Assembly (NCBI GenBank): GCA_035048485.1
Contig: CM068582.1
Span: 32,801,596 to 32,865,595, forward strand
Reading direction: 5' to 3'
From: Pteria penguin
Lineage: Eukaryota; Mollusca; Bivalvia; Pterioida; Pteriidae
Length of the DNA: 64,000 bases
Translations under genes and position numbers: made by a program
Shown: piece after piece, positions 12,628 to 26,000 of the stretch
Position numbering within the stretch: the first letter of the stretch is position 1
Layout of the letters: every line of letters begins with the position of its first letter
The notes under the pieces: model-generated
The model's input: the letters and a program-made list of their open reading frames with translations, nothing else
Databases searched by the model: none
Told to the model about the DNA's origin: nothing

Positions 12628-12690
12628 TAGTGCAATTACGATACCGACTTAGGACGGTCATTTAATTTGACAAAAGCCAAACAAATGGAG
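12628..12690 (-). repeat. Dispersed repeat fragment (5895-6060 family)
   Basis: The minus strand reads TGACCGTCCTAAGTCGGTAT then CGTAATTGCA, matching the corresponding block near 5903-5935 and 19690-19715. Confidence 0.5.
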
Positions 12691-13379
12691 AGACAATTTT
12701 CTATCATATCATCAAATCGTATTGTCGTGTTTTCTTAATTCATAAAAGATGCAGTTGACATCATATATTGCAGATTCAGAGATCGATTTCCATCCCATTC
12801 TTTCTAAGAAAGAAACTGATCAATGCACAAACTAAAATCATCGTAAAAGAATGAATAAATATTATGGTTACAATCGAACCCAGTAGGAAACGAACTAAAG
12901 CATTTTTGGTTTGGTTTTGGTTTATGGTGCTAACGAGTCCTTAAGCTTCAGTTCATTTCGGCATCTTGTCGACCAATTAATATAACAGTAAAGATTTACT
13001 ACAGATATTTTTAAAATTTGAAGACAATATAAACAAGATAAATGAAAAGTAAGTTCATAAGTATATTCACCATTTAACCAAGTAATTTATGATAAGCATG
13101 CATATCCCACTTATATTAAAGTAACACGTACTCCCCTGTAATATCTATATGTTATCTTTGCTCAGTTTTCCTTATATACTAATACATTGTATATGTTAAA
13201 AAGATTTTTATATATTGTAATGAAAAATGATATCTTCATCAAAATTAAAAAAAAATCTATCTGAATTAAACAGAAAGATTTCAAGAGGCCAGAGTTGATG
13301 GAAGTTACCTCCCGTTGGCAGCCATCTTGTGTGTCAAATGTTGTATTTTAAGGTATAATTCATCCAATATTTATAGTAC

Positions 13380-13520
13380 AATAACCATAGAACATATATA
13401 CATTTTAATTTTGTGCACCAGATGCGCTTTTCGCCACGTATGTCCCTTCAGTGATGCTCGTAACCGAATGATTGGAATTCAAATAAGATATAAATATTTG
13501 AAGAGCAGTGTTGAAACAAA
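13380..13520 (-). repeat. Dispersed repeat with GCGCATCTGGTGC core
   Basis: On the minus strand: GAGCATCACTGAAGGGACAT, GCGCATCTGGTGCACAAAAT, then TGTATATATGTTCTAT. The same order of blocks appears on the plus strand at 15185-15290. It is an abundant-type interspersed repeat whose class I cannot name. Confidence 0.6.
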
Positions 13521-13633
13521 AATGAACGAAAAGTCAATCTTAGGACAAGGCGATTTCAAAAATAGATCAAAAGATAAATAAATACATAAAAATAGAATAA
13601 ATGAATAAGAATAAAATAACAGTATATAAATAA

Positions 13634-13634
<1 letters not shown>

Positions 13635-13688
<54 letters not shown>
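13635..13688. repeat. (TAA)n microsatellite
   Basis: About 54 bp of TAA/ATA trinucleotide repeat. Confidence 0.95.
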
Positions 13689-13689
<1 letters not shown>

Positions 13690-13967
13690 TAAACTTTCCG
13701 ATTTGTCAGCGTCCTCTATTTTCAAATTATAACAGTATAATAAATGAGATTTATTACTGTGTGGTTTAAATCAGCTGTTTGAAAAACAAAACAGATAGAA
13801 AGAAAAAACTATGGTTTGACTCAGAAGATAGTCAACAACGGGATTTACTTTAACGGATTTTTGCTACTGTTACTACTTCTACAATCAATATCGAAGAAGT
13901 ACCAAACCGTTAATCATTCTCAAAGTCCAAGGACAGATACAAAATCGTGTAAGTTTCAAAAAGGAAC

Positions 13968-14062
13968 TGTTGTGAACCCCGAAATACTGAAAAATTCCGA
14001 GGTGGGACCAGGTGCCCGGGAAGAGTAAGCGTCTCCTGTTTGCACGCATCACCATTCACAGC
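13968..14062 (-). repeat. Second partial copy of the RT-element tail
   Basis: The plus strand shows GTGAACCCC, then CCAGGTGCCCGGGAAGAG, AAGCGTCTCCTG and GCATCACC. This parallels the internal block of the adjacent copy at 14265-14340. It lies about 75 bp from that copy, so two tails of the same family sit almost side by side. Confidence 0.6.
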
Positions 14063-14136
14063 AGTTCTTAAGAAACATGTCAAAATCAAGAGTTTTGTTT
14101 TCTTAATTGTACATACGAAAGTACAAACTAGTATAC

Positions 14137-14517
14137 AATGTAAAAATGATGGATAAATCCAAACCATAAGTCTAAAAATCATGAAACCAGAGGACATACA
14201 AAATCAGTGAAAATGAAACACAAGTGAAAAATAACAAAATATGTCTACTTGAAGAGCATATGTGAACCCCTGTGATGGAGTGAGATCAGGTGCCCGGGAA
14301 GAGTGAGCATCTCCTGCTTACTAGCAACACCCGTCACATATACCCAGTAGAAAGAGTCAAATCGTGTAAATTCCATATGTATTTATATATGGAGAAGTCA
14401 AAGTAGGTAACCTTCTAGTATAGATGGTGTCAAATCTGTGTAAAATGATCGGAATCGGTCTCAGTCCAGAATATCATTTAAAAGTCTGGATAACGAGATA
14501 TCATATGGAGTAATAAA
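14137..14517 (-). mobile_element. 3'-terminal fragment of the RT retroelement
   Basis: About 380 bp align with 2079-2455 with few mismatches, including the last codons of the RT frame (ATATCATTTAAAAGTCTGGA, compare 2412-2431) and the whole 3' tail. It breaks off just inside the coding region, so only the 3' end was inserted. Orientation is the same as the larger copy. Confidence 0.8.
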
Positions 14518-14692
14518 GTCATATTTGGTGTTTACTAAACAGGTCATTTAGTCGCATTCCAGAATATTATCAATCATTCTAGAAAGAGGCACATCACTAT
14601 TACTAAAACTATTGCTACTACTACTCATTTCTAATACTTCTACTTCCACCACTACTACTATTACCACGACGAAGACTACAACCACCACCATC

Positions 14693-14709
14693 ACTACTAC
14701 TACTACTAC

Positions 14710-14762
<53 letters not shown>

Positions 14763-14800
14763 CTACTACTACTTCTACTACTACTACTACTACTACTACT
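14693..14800. repeat. Palindromic (ACT)n(AGT)n(ACT)n microsatellite
   Basis: ACT trinucleotides (14693-14710) switch to AGT (to 14760) and back to ACT (to 14800). Since AGT is the complement of ACT, the tract can fold on itself. The Thr/Ser-only frame over it (14612-14863) is an artefact. Confidence 0.95.
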
Positions 14801-15184
14801 AAAAAAACCTACAATCCAAAAAACATTACTACCGAAGTAGTGTTGACGTCATGTTGCAAATAGTATTTGCTCTGTTGACAGAATATTCGCATGAGTAAAA
14901 ATCAACATGAATATAAATGATATCAACAGGGAAATGTGTTTCGAACGTATAGACATAATTCTAATACAATCTACTTTAACTATACTTTAACTGACATATT
15001 GTTAAATAAAATATTGAGGTAAAAAGGATCATTTGTTGGCAATTATCTCAGTTAACTGCTGATAAAAACTCTTTCAATTAACCATATGTTACAAACAATA
15101 AATTGGGATTTTATGATACAGCTACTTACTTAGTAGTACGTCAAGATTAATAGAAAGACAGATCATAGAATGGTATCAAGCACT

Positions 15185-15290
15185 TAATTCCAATCATTTG
15201 TTGGTCACGGGCATCACTGAAGAGACAACAGTTGTCGAAATGCACATATGGTGCACTAAATTATAAGGTATATATGTTCTATATTTATCG
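15185..15290 (+). repeat. Dispersed repeat with GCACATATGGTGC core
   Basis: GGGCATCACTGAAGAGACAA, GTTGTCGAAATGCACATATG, GTGCACTAAATTATAAGGTA and TATATGTTCTATATTTAT follow in the same order as the antisense copy at 13380-13520. A 24-bp piece from AAGGTATATATG onward is repeated at 52400-52424. Confidence 0.6.
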
Positions 15291-16699
15291 ATGGCCATCA
15301 TGTAAAATGTTAAAAAAAAGCTTTACAACTTCTAAACATCCCTAATAAAATAACTTCCGATAAAAAAATCCAGAAAACATCTTTTTTTCTCTGGAAAAGC
15401 ACCATTCAGTATCGATTGAAAATTTCGTCTTTAACTACATTAAACATGCAGTATACATACTCACTACACAATTGATCTTACATCCGTATGATGTTAAAAG
15501 GGAACCGATTCAAGTGCAAAATGGCTTCCTAATCTTTAAACAGTCCTCCGCCTTTTTCGTGTTTTATTTATAAAGTTACTTGAGGTATAGGTAGAATGTT
15601 ATTGCAGACTGTCAAGAAACTTCTATCTTGAATCCAGACAACATGGTCTGTGATGAGAATTTTATCTGGTAGTGCAATGGTACGATTGTACACAAATTTA
15701 TGTCCAGTATCTTAGGTGTACATTTTAATACAAATAAAATATATATTGTGTTCAGGTAAGTAATAGACTTTTTGTTATACTCATGTAACAGTAAAATCTG
15801 GCTGGAGTTATAGAAACGCATTCACATTGTACACCATACTTGTAGTACATATTCAATTTTCCCCTCACTAACATTTTGCGAGTGGCAAAGACGTCTTGGT
15901 CGAAATGGCATTTATTGTGATAACAGAGAGCTATCGTTGAAAACAAGATGTCAAAGAGCTATGGCAACTTTGAAAACAGCTGTAAGATGAGAAAAAGCGT
16001 TGGTCATTTGTCTATTCAAATTTAACTGCGAGTTTGAGCGATTATGGGAGAAAGAAAAGAAAGAAGCGATATCACGTAAATCAGCAGTAATAAACGAAGA
16101 TATGTACTTCCGTTAACCACTTCCTATGTATGGTATCTGAGATAACACCAGAAGTGAAACATGAAATTGGAAGCACAGATTGACATTCAATAGCTCGGCA
16201 ACTGTTTCCTAAACTGCAAAAACATATTCATCTGTAAAGCAACAAGTTTTAGAGGCACTGACAACAAATGACACCCTTGTTTCGTTCTCTGTTATAATTG
16301 ACTCAGCCACACATATAGACATTTCAGACTTAATTCGACTGAGCATTATGCATTTTCTGTAAATGATGCGTTAAAACCATCGGCATTACTTCCGTATCAT
16401 GAAGATGGGAAAGACATGTAAATGAAAAGTCTTAACAGCTTCGGGGTTGTTTTTGGCTTTTGTGTGGGATGGTTGACTTACAACAAATATTATCGTCACA
16501 CTTTATTACTTAGAATAACAATTTCTTTAGCAGATAATAATTGTTTTCAACACTTTCGTGTGCCAGCCGGGTTAATTAAGACGTAAGGAACTTCCGTTAT
16601 TGCAGCAGGAGTAAATCCTTTGTGAAGGCTACAGAGTTTGTCTTACTATAAATTATTTGGAAAATATAAACTTGCGCTATTTACGTCGAGCTTAATTTG

Positions 16700-16813
<114 letters not shown>

Positions 16814-19279
16814 TGACATATAACGCCTAAAACAAATCAATTTTACTATGAATAGAATATATATTCGAAGCTAAAAACTATTAGCGAGAAGAGGTCCGCA
16901 TTCTTTATATAGTAAAGGAGAATAAGGTGGCGATTTGCTGTAACATCTCATGTGAAAAACAAACAAATCCAATATGTAAGAATGGAATATTTCAAAGCAA
17001 AAGATTTTGATTACAAAGCAAACAAATGCATAAACAAAGAAAAAACTTCTTTTCGCAGTGTAAAGTGAAGTAGTGTAACAGAAAGACAAGGAAAAACGCA
17101 TCAAAGACTGAACCAGCTAAAAACAACAAAACAAAACTGATGCAACTAGAAGATTGCACGGCATCTCGTTTTTCATGTTAAGATGTGCAGTGTATCTGGA
17201 GGTATCAGCATGCAAATGACAGAATTTTTGTTCCTGTCAGCAATGATAATTGTTAAATTGGAGACTGACAATAGTCATGAATCATAACCGATGACGAGTG
17301 ACTACATACTGATTATCGCCTTGGCATTGTGATAACACTATCTCTCTAAGCTATTTATGTTTTTGTCTTGTATTTCTGATTCGGAGAAGGTCTTAGTTTT
17401 TCACTTTTATCACAGATCGTTTAAGCTGCCATGAGGATAACCTGCAGCAGATGCAGAAACAAATGATATATGTCTCAAAACACTTTTGTGTTGATATTTG
17501 TTTTGCCATTCATATTTCAATATTTCAGTTTTTATAAACGATACATACACTGTGAGCGTCGAACTTATTGGTGTACAGTTCAACATAAGACGTACGAAAT
17601 ATATAAAAGGACATGAAATGAGAATTCCAATGGTATAAATATGTTTTGCATGCCTTAGACTTAGTATCAAAAATCAATTCAACTGCACATGATGCAATTT
17701 TATATGTCAATAATAATAATAAAGCTATTCATAATGTTAATCAGAAGCCAACATATCCAGAAAGTACAATTTAATGATAATAAATAAATGATATATCTTT
17801 TATCTTAGTTACCCAGTCATAAGACGGACGACAGTGAAGCCGGTTCGGATGTTTTCCCGTCTCTGATATCAATTTGATTTTGTTAAGCGCATCGTGTTTC
17901 GCGTTAAGCACTCTAGATAAAAAGAGTAGCCTTCATTCATCTCTCGTCAAATGTCCCCCAAGTAATCCGTTTCAATTTCAATTATTTGATTTAGCTTGAT
18001 TCTCTTGTCGTGGAAGCTTTCTTTTCCAGGAAATGAATTCAATTCTGAGCAGTTTTGTTTTGTCTTGCAAATGTTCAATTTGTTGATTAAGGAAAGAAAT
18101 TAATGCCAACCTAATGCCTGTTTGGTAAACATTTGTTAGAACTGATCCAAGAGTCGAAGACAAATGTCCGTTGCACGTGCCTGGACGCTTTGAAACAATA
18201 ATTAGTATCGTTTTAGGCTAAGAGATGATAAAATGTGATTGTGAGACACAATGTGATTTGAAGAATGTAAAAACAATATAATTATGCATAGTTATTAGAG
18301 GTAAAATTTAAAAGTATGCAAAAACATGCATTTGCTACGAACTATATTCATGTATAATTCAGTTATACGAAACCGCACAGTCCCTTTAGATAAAATCGTA
18401 CAGTAATCAATATTCAAAGGACAGTAGATATTTTCAGTGAAATATGATTTTCAAATAAAATGGCAACGCTTTATCAATATATCACCACAGAAAATGCTTA
18501 AATTAACTTCTTAGAAATTAAAATTCAAATAATGTTGGTATTTCTTCATTTTAATATACATATTTATGGATTTTGAAACATTTGTTAAATGATAAACATT
18601 TAAAATACTTAAAGTACATATCGAATTCATATATTTGCCTCGAACGCAGAATTTTGATAAATCATGAAAATAAGAAATATGACATTTATTTACAACATAA
18701 ATCACTTTAAAACATACTATGTCATTTGCATATCAATATCAAAGGGAAAAGGGCATTTTGTAAACTAGTATTGCAAAACAAATATTAATATTCATATAAT
18801 ACAGTTTATTTTAAATCGATCAACAAGTATGTTTTACGTGTATAGCATGAGAAATGCAGTACATGTGTTATTGACAATGAAAAATGTACCTGTTATGAAA
18901 ATAGATATATTTGAAGCTGCACTTTAAAAGGTTGTAAAAAACGAGATAATGATAAATTGAAGGCTGAATGAGGTTAAAACCCTCGAAAGGCAGGATGACA
19001 ATTTGATATTCGTAATATAACATACGCGATAAAAATCACATCAGCGTTTCGTTTTGAACAAATGAGTCCGTGAAATTAGCTAGGTAGTGAACAAACTTTT
19101 GAAAAGGTTATCCTTATACTTGGCTCTGATATAAAACCTTTACTAGCAGTGACGATACTTGAATACATAAAAATAGAGTACTGAAGGAAACGTATACTTC
19201 TGGCTAAAATTCTTACTATCTGTACATGAAAAATTGTTTTAAAATGCTCAATGCTTGAAGTAGAAACTACATCCAATTC

Positions 19280-19487
<208 letters not shown>

Positions 19488-19689
19488 CAGCAAATATAAA
19501 TAGTCCGTTCATCTGTATATATACGAGGAAGAACAAAATCAAATTATATATCTCGAAATTACGGGGGAATTTAAGTAACAAAAATTCGCATAAATACATC
19601 AGTACATTTCACAGTTGAAAATTACTTACACATTTAATATAATCCATAATATTTGTAATACACTAAATGATTGACTATTGTCATATCAA

Positions 19690-19870
19690 ATGACTATCCT
19701 AAGTCGGTATAGTAACTGTACTTTAATCGAATGTTTCTGTGATGTCCTTATGTGTTTTTCTCATATCATCATCACATTAAATATTATATATTTCCGTTGT
19801 GACTTTTGTCATACGGCTGGGTCAGTAACTTTTCCTTCTCTCTTCTAGCAGCTAAGGTCCATCCATTTTT
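19690..19870 (+). repeat. Dispersed repeat copy (5895-6060 family)
   Basis: CTAAGTCGGTATAGTAACTG, TTTAATCGAATGTTTCTGTG, TTTTGTCATACGGCTGGGTC and CTTCTCTCTTCTAGCAGCTA align in order with 5905-6060. Confidence 0.5.
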
Positions 19871-22796
19871 AAACATCAGCTAAATAATGACTTCAACACC
19901 ACTTCATATTACTAGAAATTTTCAATAAGCACAGTTAATAAGATATTTTACGAAAGAAATCTTTATGAACGCATTGCAGTAGATGTTTACGTAAATGGAT
20001 TATCTATTGATTCCTTGTGAAAACAATGTTGTTATGATATTTCGACAAAATATAAAATTTGACATGATTTCAAGCACAATAGCTATTGGCAAATACCATT
20101 TTAAATATTAAGATATAAATTCTTTTAATTTTCGACAGCGTCTTCGTTATCAAGGAACTAAATTACACAGTTGTCCAATTTGTAACCATCAATAGAGAAC
20201 ACCTTTTTGTGTGACGTCATCAAACTACAGATGAAGTAGTATTTGCATTATCCTTGGTTTTACTTATTCATACTCAAGACAGAATCAAGATTAAAGAACA
20301 GTTTCGCTTGCTAGCCATTGGCCTTGGATGTCAAATATCTATATATACTTGATACAAACTGGTCAGATATTATATATATAATGATTATGTGTTTGTCCTA
20401 AGAAGTTTCCTCCGTTTCTAGAATGCACCAATTGCTGTTACTACCATAGGTAAATTATTGTGCAAAAGCAAATTCGATAAGTACATGTATGTATGCGCAT
20501 GACGTACATTCAGGGCGAGCTTTTACATGTAGATTTATAATTATTTTGAACAGTTTGAGTGTACAATTCTCAGGCCTACAAACTGCCAGAATACCATCAT
20601 ACTTGTCCTAAACAAGCTGCTGGCCGATCGTGTACAACTATGCTAAATTAAAACAGAAAGTAAACAGGTTTTCTTGTTACCCTATTGCCGACTTTTCATG
20701 TATTGTCATGTACCTCTCTTGTATGTATGTTTCAAGTTGACATGTCTATTTCAGTATCAAGGTTAATCCAGGGATAAGGCTATGAAATTGGTCATTAAAG
20801 TCGTTCCATATCGTCGGGAAGTTTCTGTGAATGCGCGATAATGTCATATCAACATAGCAAGAAAAGAGAATAACAGTCGACAAGGCCAAAAGAGAAAAGA
20901 GCAGAGGAAATTCCAACTGAAAGTTTTACTTTCTTGACATGTAATAAGCATAAGTTTAGAGTTTGGATAGGATTGGGTTGTATTTGTAGCTATTTAATAC
21001 ACAGTGTTTTTTTTTTCATTATTAAATTTCGATTAGTTAAGGAAAATGATATTAGGTAAATAATATAAATAAAACTTCGACTTTCAAGTGAAGTAAAACC
21101 ATAAATATAAATATAAACATAACTTGTGCAATGTATGGAGCTCAAAACTACGTTTTAATAAAGAATCGCTGAAACATTAGAGTTGAAACAATGTTCATAA
21201 AGGAGTAAACGTCTCCTGCTTGACTTGCCGCAATAGCCACGAATACCCAAACCATATTTCAATATCACTTTCACATACAAAATTGGTAATGTTTGATTCA
21301 TAAACTGAATCAAAAACTATTATGATAAATAAATACAACAAATGAATAAACAACAAAGGGTCATGTATCATGATAATCGAATATAAACAGTGTGTTTCGG
21401 AGATGTAAGAATTTCTTAATTTTCTCTATTTCACTTGTGCGCATTAAGTAGTTCTCCACTGGAGATACATCTCTTTAAAAAGCAATACGTTAATTTAGCA
21501 AAACTCATGAATTTTTCATGTCCTAAACGTCTTTCAGTATTTTCTAATCCCTTGATGATACGATTTAATGTAATGTTCAAAATGGTTTCGAGTTTTCTAG
21601 ATTAGTTTTGGATAACTTCTGACAACTTTGACAAATTGTGGTTTACAAATTTTTCTAATTGTAAAACGACGTGTACTTAATTCTATCGTGTTGAAACAGT
21701 CGTGTGACAGTTCTAAGAGGAGAGTCCCCCTAGACTCCATACCGTGTTCTTTAATTAAATCAAGTCATTTCTAGTATTTTCGTCCTGCTAATGATTGTTG
21801 AATATGTTATGAGGTTTTCTCACCTTTGATTAGGTTTTAGGAGCCGGGGCCATTAGTAGCTGGAATGAAGGGTCTCTGGGGGTTGGACTTGTAAAGGCAA
21901 TCAGTGGCATGTCACGATGGGTCGTGCAGGGATTAGTATAGCGATATTAGTAAACGCAAACATGAAGAGAGATGGGGCAATTGGACACCCTTGCCGAATT
22001 ATAATGCAAAATAATTCGTGGAGGTCATATGGTCAAATAAATCAAACATTGACGAGGAATGCTTAAACAGAGAGTTATTCTTTGTTATTTTATTCAGTTA
22101 ATCTTTGTTCATTATTATTTGTAGTTCGCTTTAACAAAACATAAATGCTTGAACATAATGCAGTCTGAATTGAATAAGAAGGCAAAAACTCGATGCAGTC
22201 TTAATATTATGTACATAATCAGGACAATAATTTATCGAACTGTATACAACTATATTGAATTACTAAGAAAATACAAAAATAATTAAATATTAATGTTTTT
22301 ATTAATAATGTTAATAAATATTAATTGTTATTGTTATTTGTTCATCGTAGAGAGTTCATTGACACCGAAAACTTGAGGCTAAATATAGACTTTTGATGTT
22401 CAAACACAAGAATTTCGACTTTTCAATGAAAACGAATATATAAGACGTTATTTTTACTCTGTTTTGGAAATGTAGATGGCAAATTGACAAATGCATATAG
22501 TATATTGGCTTATATTCAGTACATAATGATCAGAAAGTATAAAATAAAAAATATATATATTACATAAAATGTTAAAGTGCCTAATACACAAAATGTTTTG
22601 TATTGTGTTATTTGTACGATACTAAATGAGGAAGATATGATCTTACTGTAGGTATAAAGTATATGTATTGTAGAACCATACAATATTGTAATCATTATGA
22701 CCATGCACATATATTAAGCGGGCCCGTTTTTATAAACAGCTTCAATTCAGGGACAAAAATATATATATTAATGTTAGTTTTATAAGTGGGATTGTT

Positions 22797-22812
22797 TCTT
22801 CTCCTTCTTCTT

Positions 22813-22843
<31 letters not shown>

Positions 22844-22876
22844 TTATTATTATTATTATTATTAATATTATTATTA
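22797..22876. repeat. (CTT)n/(ATT)n compound microsatellite
   Basis: CTT trinucleotides to about 22842, then ATT trinucleotides. The Arg-rich frame on the minus strand across it is an artefact. Confidence 0.95.
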
Positions 22877-22915
22877 ATTGGAACATTTCAATGAAATATA
22901 TAAATTCATGCTTTT

Positions 22916-22938
22916 GGGGGGGGGGGGGGGGGGGGGGG
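22916..22938. repeat. Poly-G run (23 G)
   Basis: Twenty-three consecutive G on the plus strand. A second G-run of 15 lies at 23182-23196. Such runs can form G-quadruplexes and are often length-miscalled in assemblies. Confidence 0.9.
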
Positions 22939-23008
22939 TGTTAATTTCAAAATCTTAGTTTTTGTTTGTTTTCGTTGGGTTTTTTTTTCTAAATTAGATG
23001 CACATTTA

Positions 23009-23010
23009 AT

Positions 23011-23064
<54 letters not shown>
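23009..23064. repeat. (TA)n(TG)n compound microsatellite
   Basis: About 16 bp of TA passing into about 40 bp of TG. Confidence 0.95.
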
Positions 23065-23068
<4 letters not shown>

Positions 23069-26000
23069 ATGGGATGTGATTCCCTGGGGTTGCTGTTGAA
23101 TGTACCACATATTGTCACAAAGGCATATTTAAACGGCTAAAAGGCTAGGAAAACAAAGTATAATGGATTTCTGATTATTTTGGGGGGGGGGGGGGGTCAA
23201 CTCTCTTATAAGCTTTCAAACTAAAAGGGGTACATCAGGGTGCTACTTCGAGTTCTAGATCTATATATTTTGTTGGAGAATCAGCATCTCGTATACTTAT
23301 TCATATATTTGTTACTCATTCAAGTTTTGTTACTTTGTGTTTAGAGTAAACCTTTCGCTAGATCCAACAAATAAGGTAGAAGATTTGCTAGAATGTATTT
23401 TGGTACATTTTTCATCTTTTTAACAGCTGTTAAACGACCAAACTTTACATGGTAATGTAATTTGATAAAATCCATTTCACAGGAATATCCCACAATTGAA
23501 CAATATGACATTGGAGTAGGAGATACGTGAATACGGGATCATATTTATTTCTAACAGAATTATCACACGCATAATACGGAAGATTTAGCATGTATGTTAT
23601 AATATTTAATACTAAATAGTCTAGTTACGAATTTTCCCATATTATGCCATATCTTCATTATGTTCTACACATCTCTCTAACTGACCATGTCGTGCCATCT
23701 GTTACCAACACTGTGTATGATCACCAAACGAACAGTTTTACCCCTCAAATAATCCTAGTTGATATAATCCTACAGTTGTAGGTTAAAGGATTTTTATACT
23801 CACATGCCTCAAGTTTTGATTAATTTATATGTAATGTTATAATTCCAGACAAAATTCAGGCCCGCATTGATTTTTTATTATCGGCATGAATAGTTTTAAA
23901 AGACTTGAAGAAAAATTATGATATATTAGGATTTTTATTCTCGAAAACTTCGATGATACTTGTAATAATATCTATATAATACTTTAATGTAAAAGTCACT
24001 TCGCAGAAGATGTCTGAAATGTGTGGCCTAATTGTGAAATATAATGTAATGAACAACTTAATTCCTTTCTATCATCATCTATGTTGCATAATATATATGA
24101 AACCTTATTCATCTGCATCAAGAGACACATTACGTGATATAAGTCCTCCGTTTACTTTCTTCTGAGACTCATTACCATCAGCGAAGCGTTGTACCATTGA
24201 TCTAGTCAGCGAGTTCAATACATGTTAAGCGCTCATTGGAATCGTTTGCCTATGAAATCAAGTGACAAGAGAAGCATAACACGTCTTTCTAACACCTTTT
24301 CGCTGTCCACATGGACAATGTAGGATCATTTCATGCCGTATTAAGTTCTCAATCATTTCCCAGTAATCGTGTAGAAATATCGAACACTCCAACGATTTAG
24401 CTGCAATCAGGGCAATTTACCAATAATTTGTGATAAATTCGAATGAAAGTATGTTTAAGAAATCCCGAAATGAATGTTGAACGTCTTCGGTTGTCATGTT
24501 TGTGTACACAACCAGGTCTAAGTGATCGGCTAATGATAACCTACTGCAGCTTCATTCCGAATTAACTCTGTATGGAACCGTCAGCTTATTGACTTTTTTC
24601 TGTAAGATTGATCGGCTCTGTTTAATCAAGATTGACAGGACTTTGTAGAGAGCTATTGTATTAGCAGTGTCGATGCAGTTACAAGCTTGTGCCCAGACGA
24701 TGGACCAATTCTGGCTTCGTGTTAGGAAGACGTGATCAAATTAGAGAAATATCAATAGTCTCTGTGGAACAATATAGTCGTGTGCCGTGTATCTGCATTG
24801 CTATGCGTCATTTAAAAAGTCAAGAACTTGGCCCATCGGACATTCTCCTTGAATAAACGTTATGTTTATGTTACTGTTTAGGCTTATATTTTGCTTTTCA
24901 AATAAACATTACATTCATAAATATACAATTTCTAGCTATTTCAAAGTAGAATAGCATTACCCAATGCAAATGCATTTACTGTTGTGCAACTTACCAAAGT
25001 TTTACAGATAAAGGTCAACAAATAATTACACTTCCTTATTATGTATTTTCATTTACGTTTGGAGTTTTTGAAATTTTAATGCGGAAATGATTCTTCTTAT
25101 ATACCTAGTGCAGATTTTAAACAGATTTATATTAGAAATGTGCAATATACGTATACAACATGAATTTTTGGATTTGTTGGGATTTCTTCGTTTTTAATTT
25201 TTTTTTTTTTTCTTTTTTTAATTTCAAATCTTTCCCAATTCAAGTTACTTTCCGTCTACTTTACAAGCGTATTCACTTTGGTCTTCCATTGTCTGATACA
25301 AATGGCATTCGAAACTGGAAAAGAGAAAGTAACTATTTATAACTAGATATTACAGATATGTAAAAATAACATTGTTGTTTAATTGTTACATTCTTTTCAT
25401 TTATAATAACATGGTATCATACCACATGTATACCCTCCCAATTACTGACATATCTTTCAAAATCCAAATGATATTGCAGTTGCAAGTTCGAATTCCGCCG
25501 TACTTTAGCCGGCCACGTCGCGTGTGAAAGCGATGCCGAGAATATCGTGTCATGTTAAGGTCTGATTCGTAATGCAAATACATATGTCCAAAGCGAGGAC
25601 GCTCGGTTGCATGACAAAAATATCAACCTTGCATTGGGTTTGCTATCACGATATTTGTGAAAAGTAAAGCGATGTTAGTCAAATGTCAAACAAACTAATG
25701 TAGGTACTTAATCCCAGAGGCAGCAAGACTTCTTTTGATTACGTTTGGAGCATTAAAACAATAAGCAATTATGCAGTTGTGACACAAAATTTAATGCAAA
25801 GGTGTCTGTAACACAATCTACACCATGATTTGTCAGTGGTCACTCTTAGAGGAATAAACTCAGGTTTGCTGTTAACGCAGCCATTAACAATATCTACCTG
25901 AAAGGCGCTCATGAATTTCAAATTTAAATATGATACCCACAGATACAACCAGCTAGCCGTAAGACCTAATCGTAGCCTGTTCCCTCTAAACAGTCAAGAA

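Noticed and set aside
14612..14863. Thr/Ser-rich 83-codon frame
   Set aside because: It is the translation of an ACT/AGT microsatellite, with no other support.
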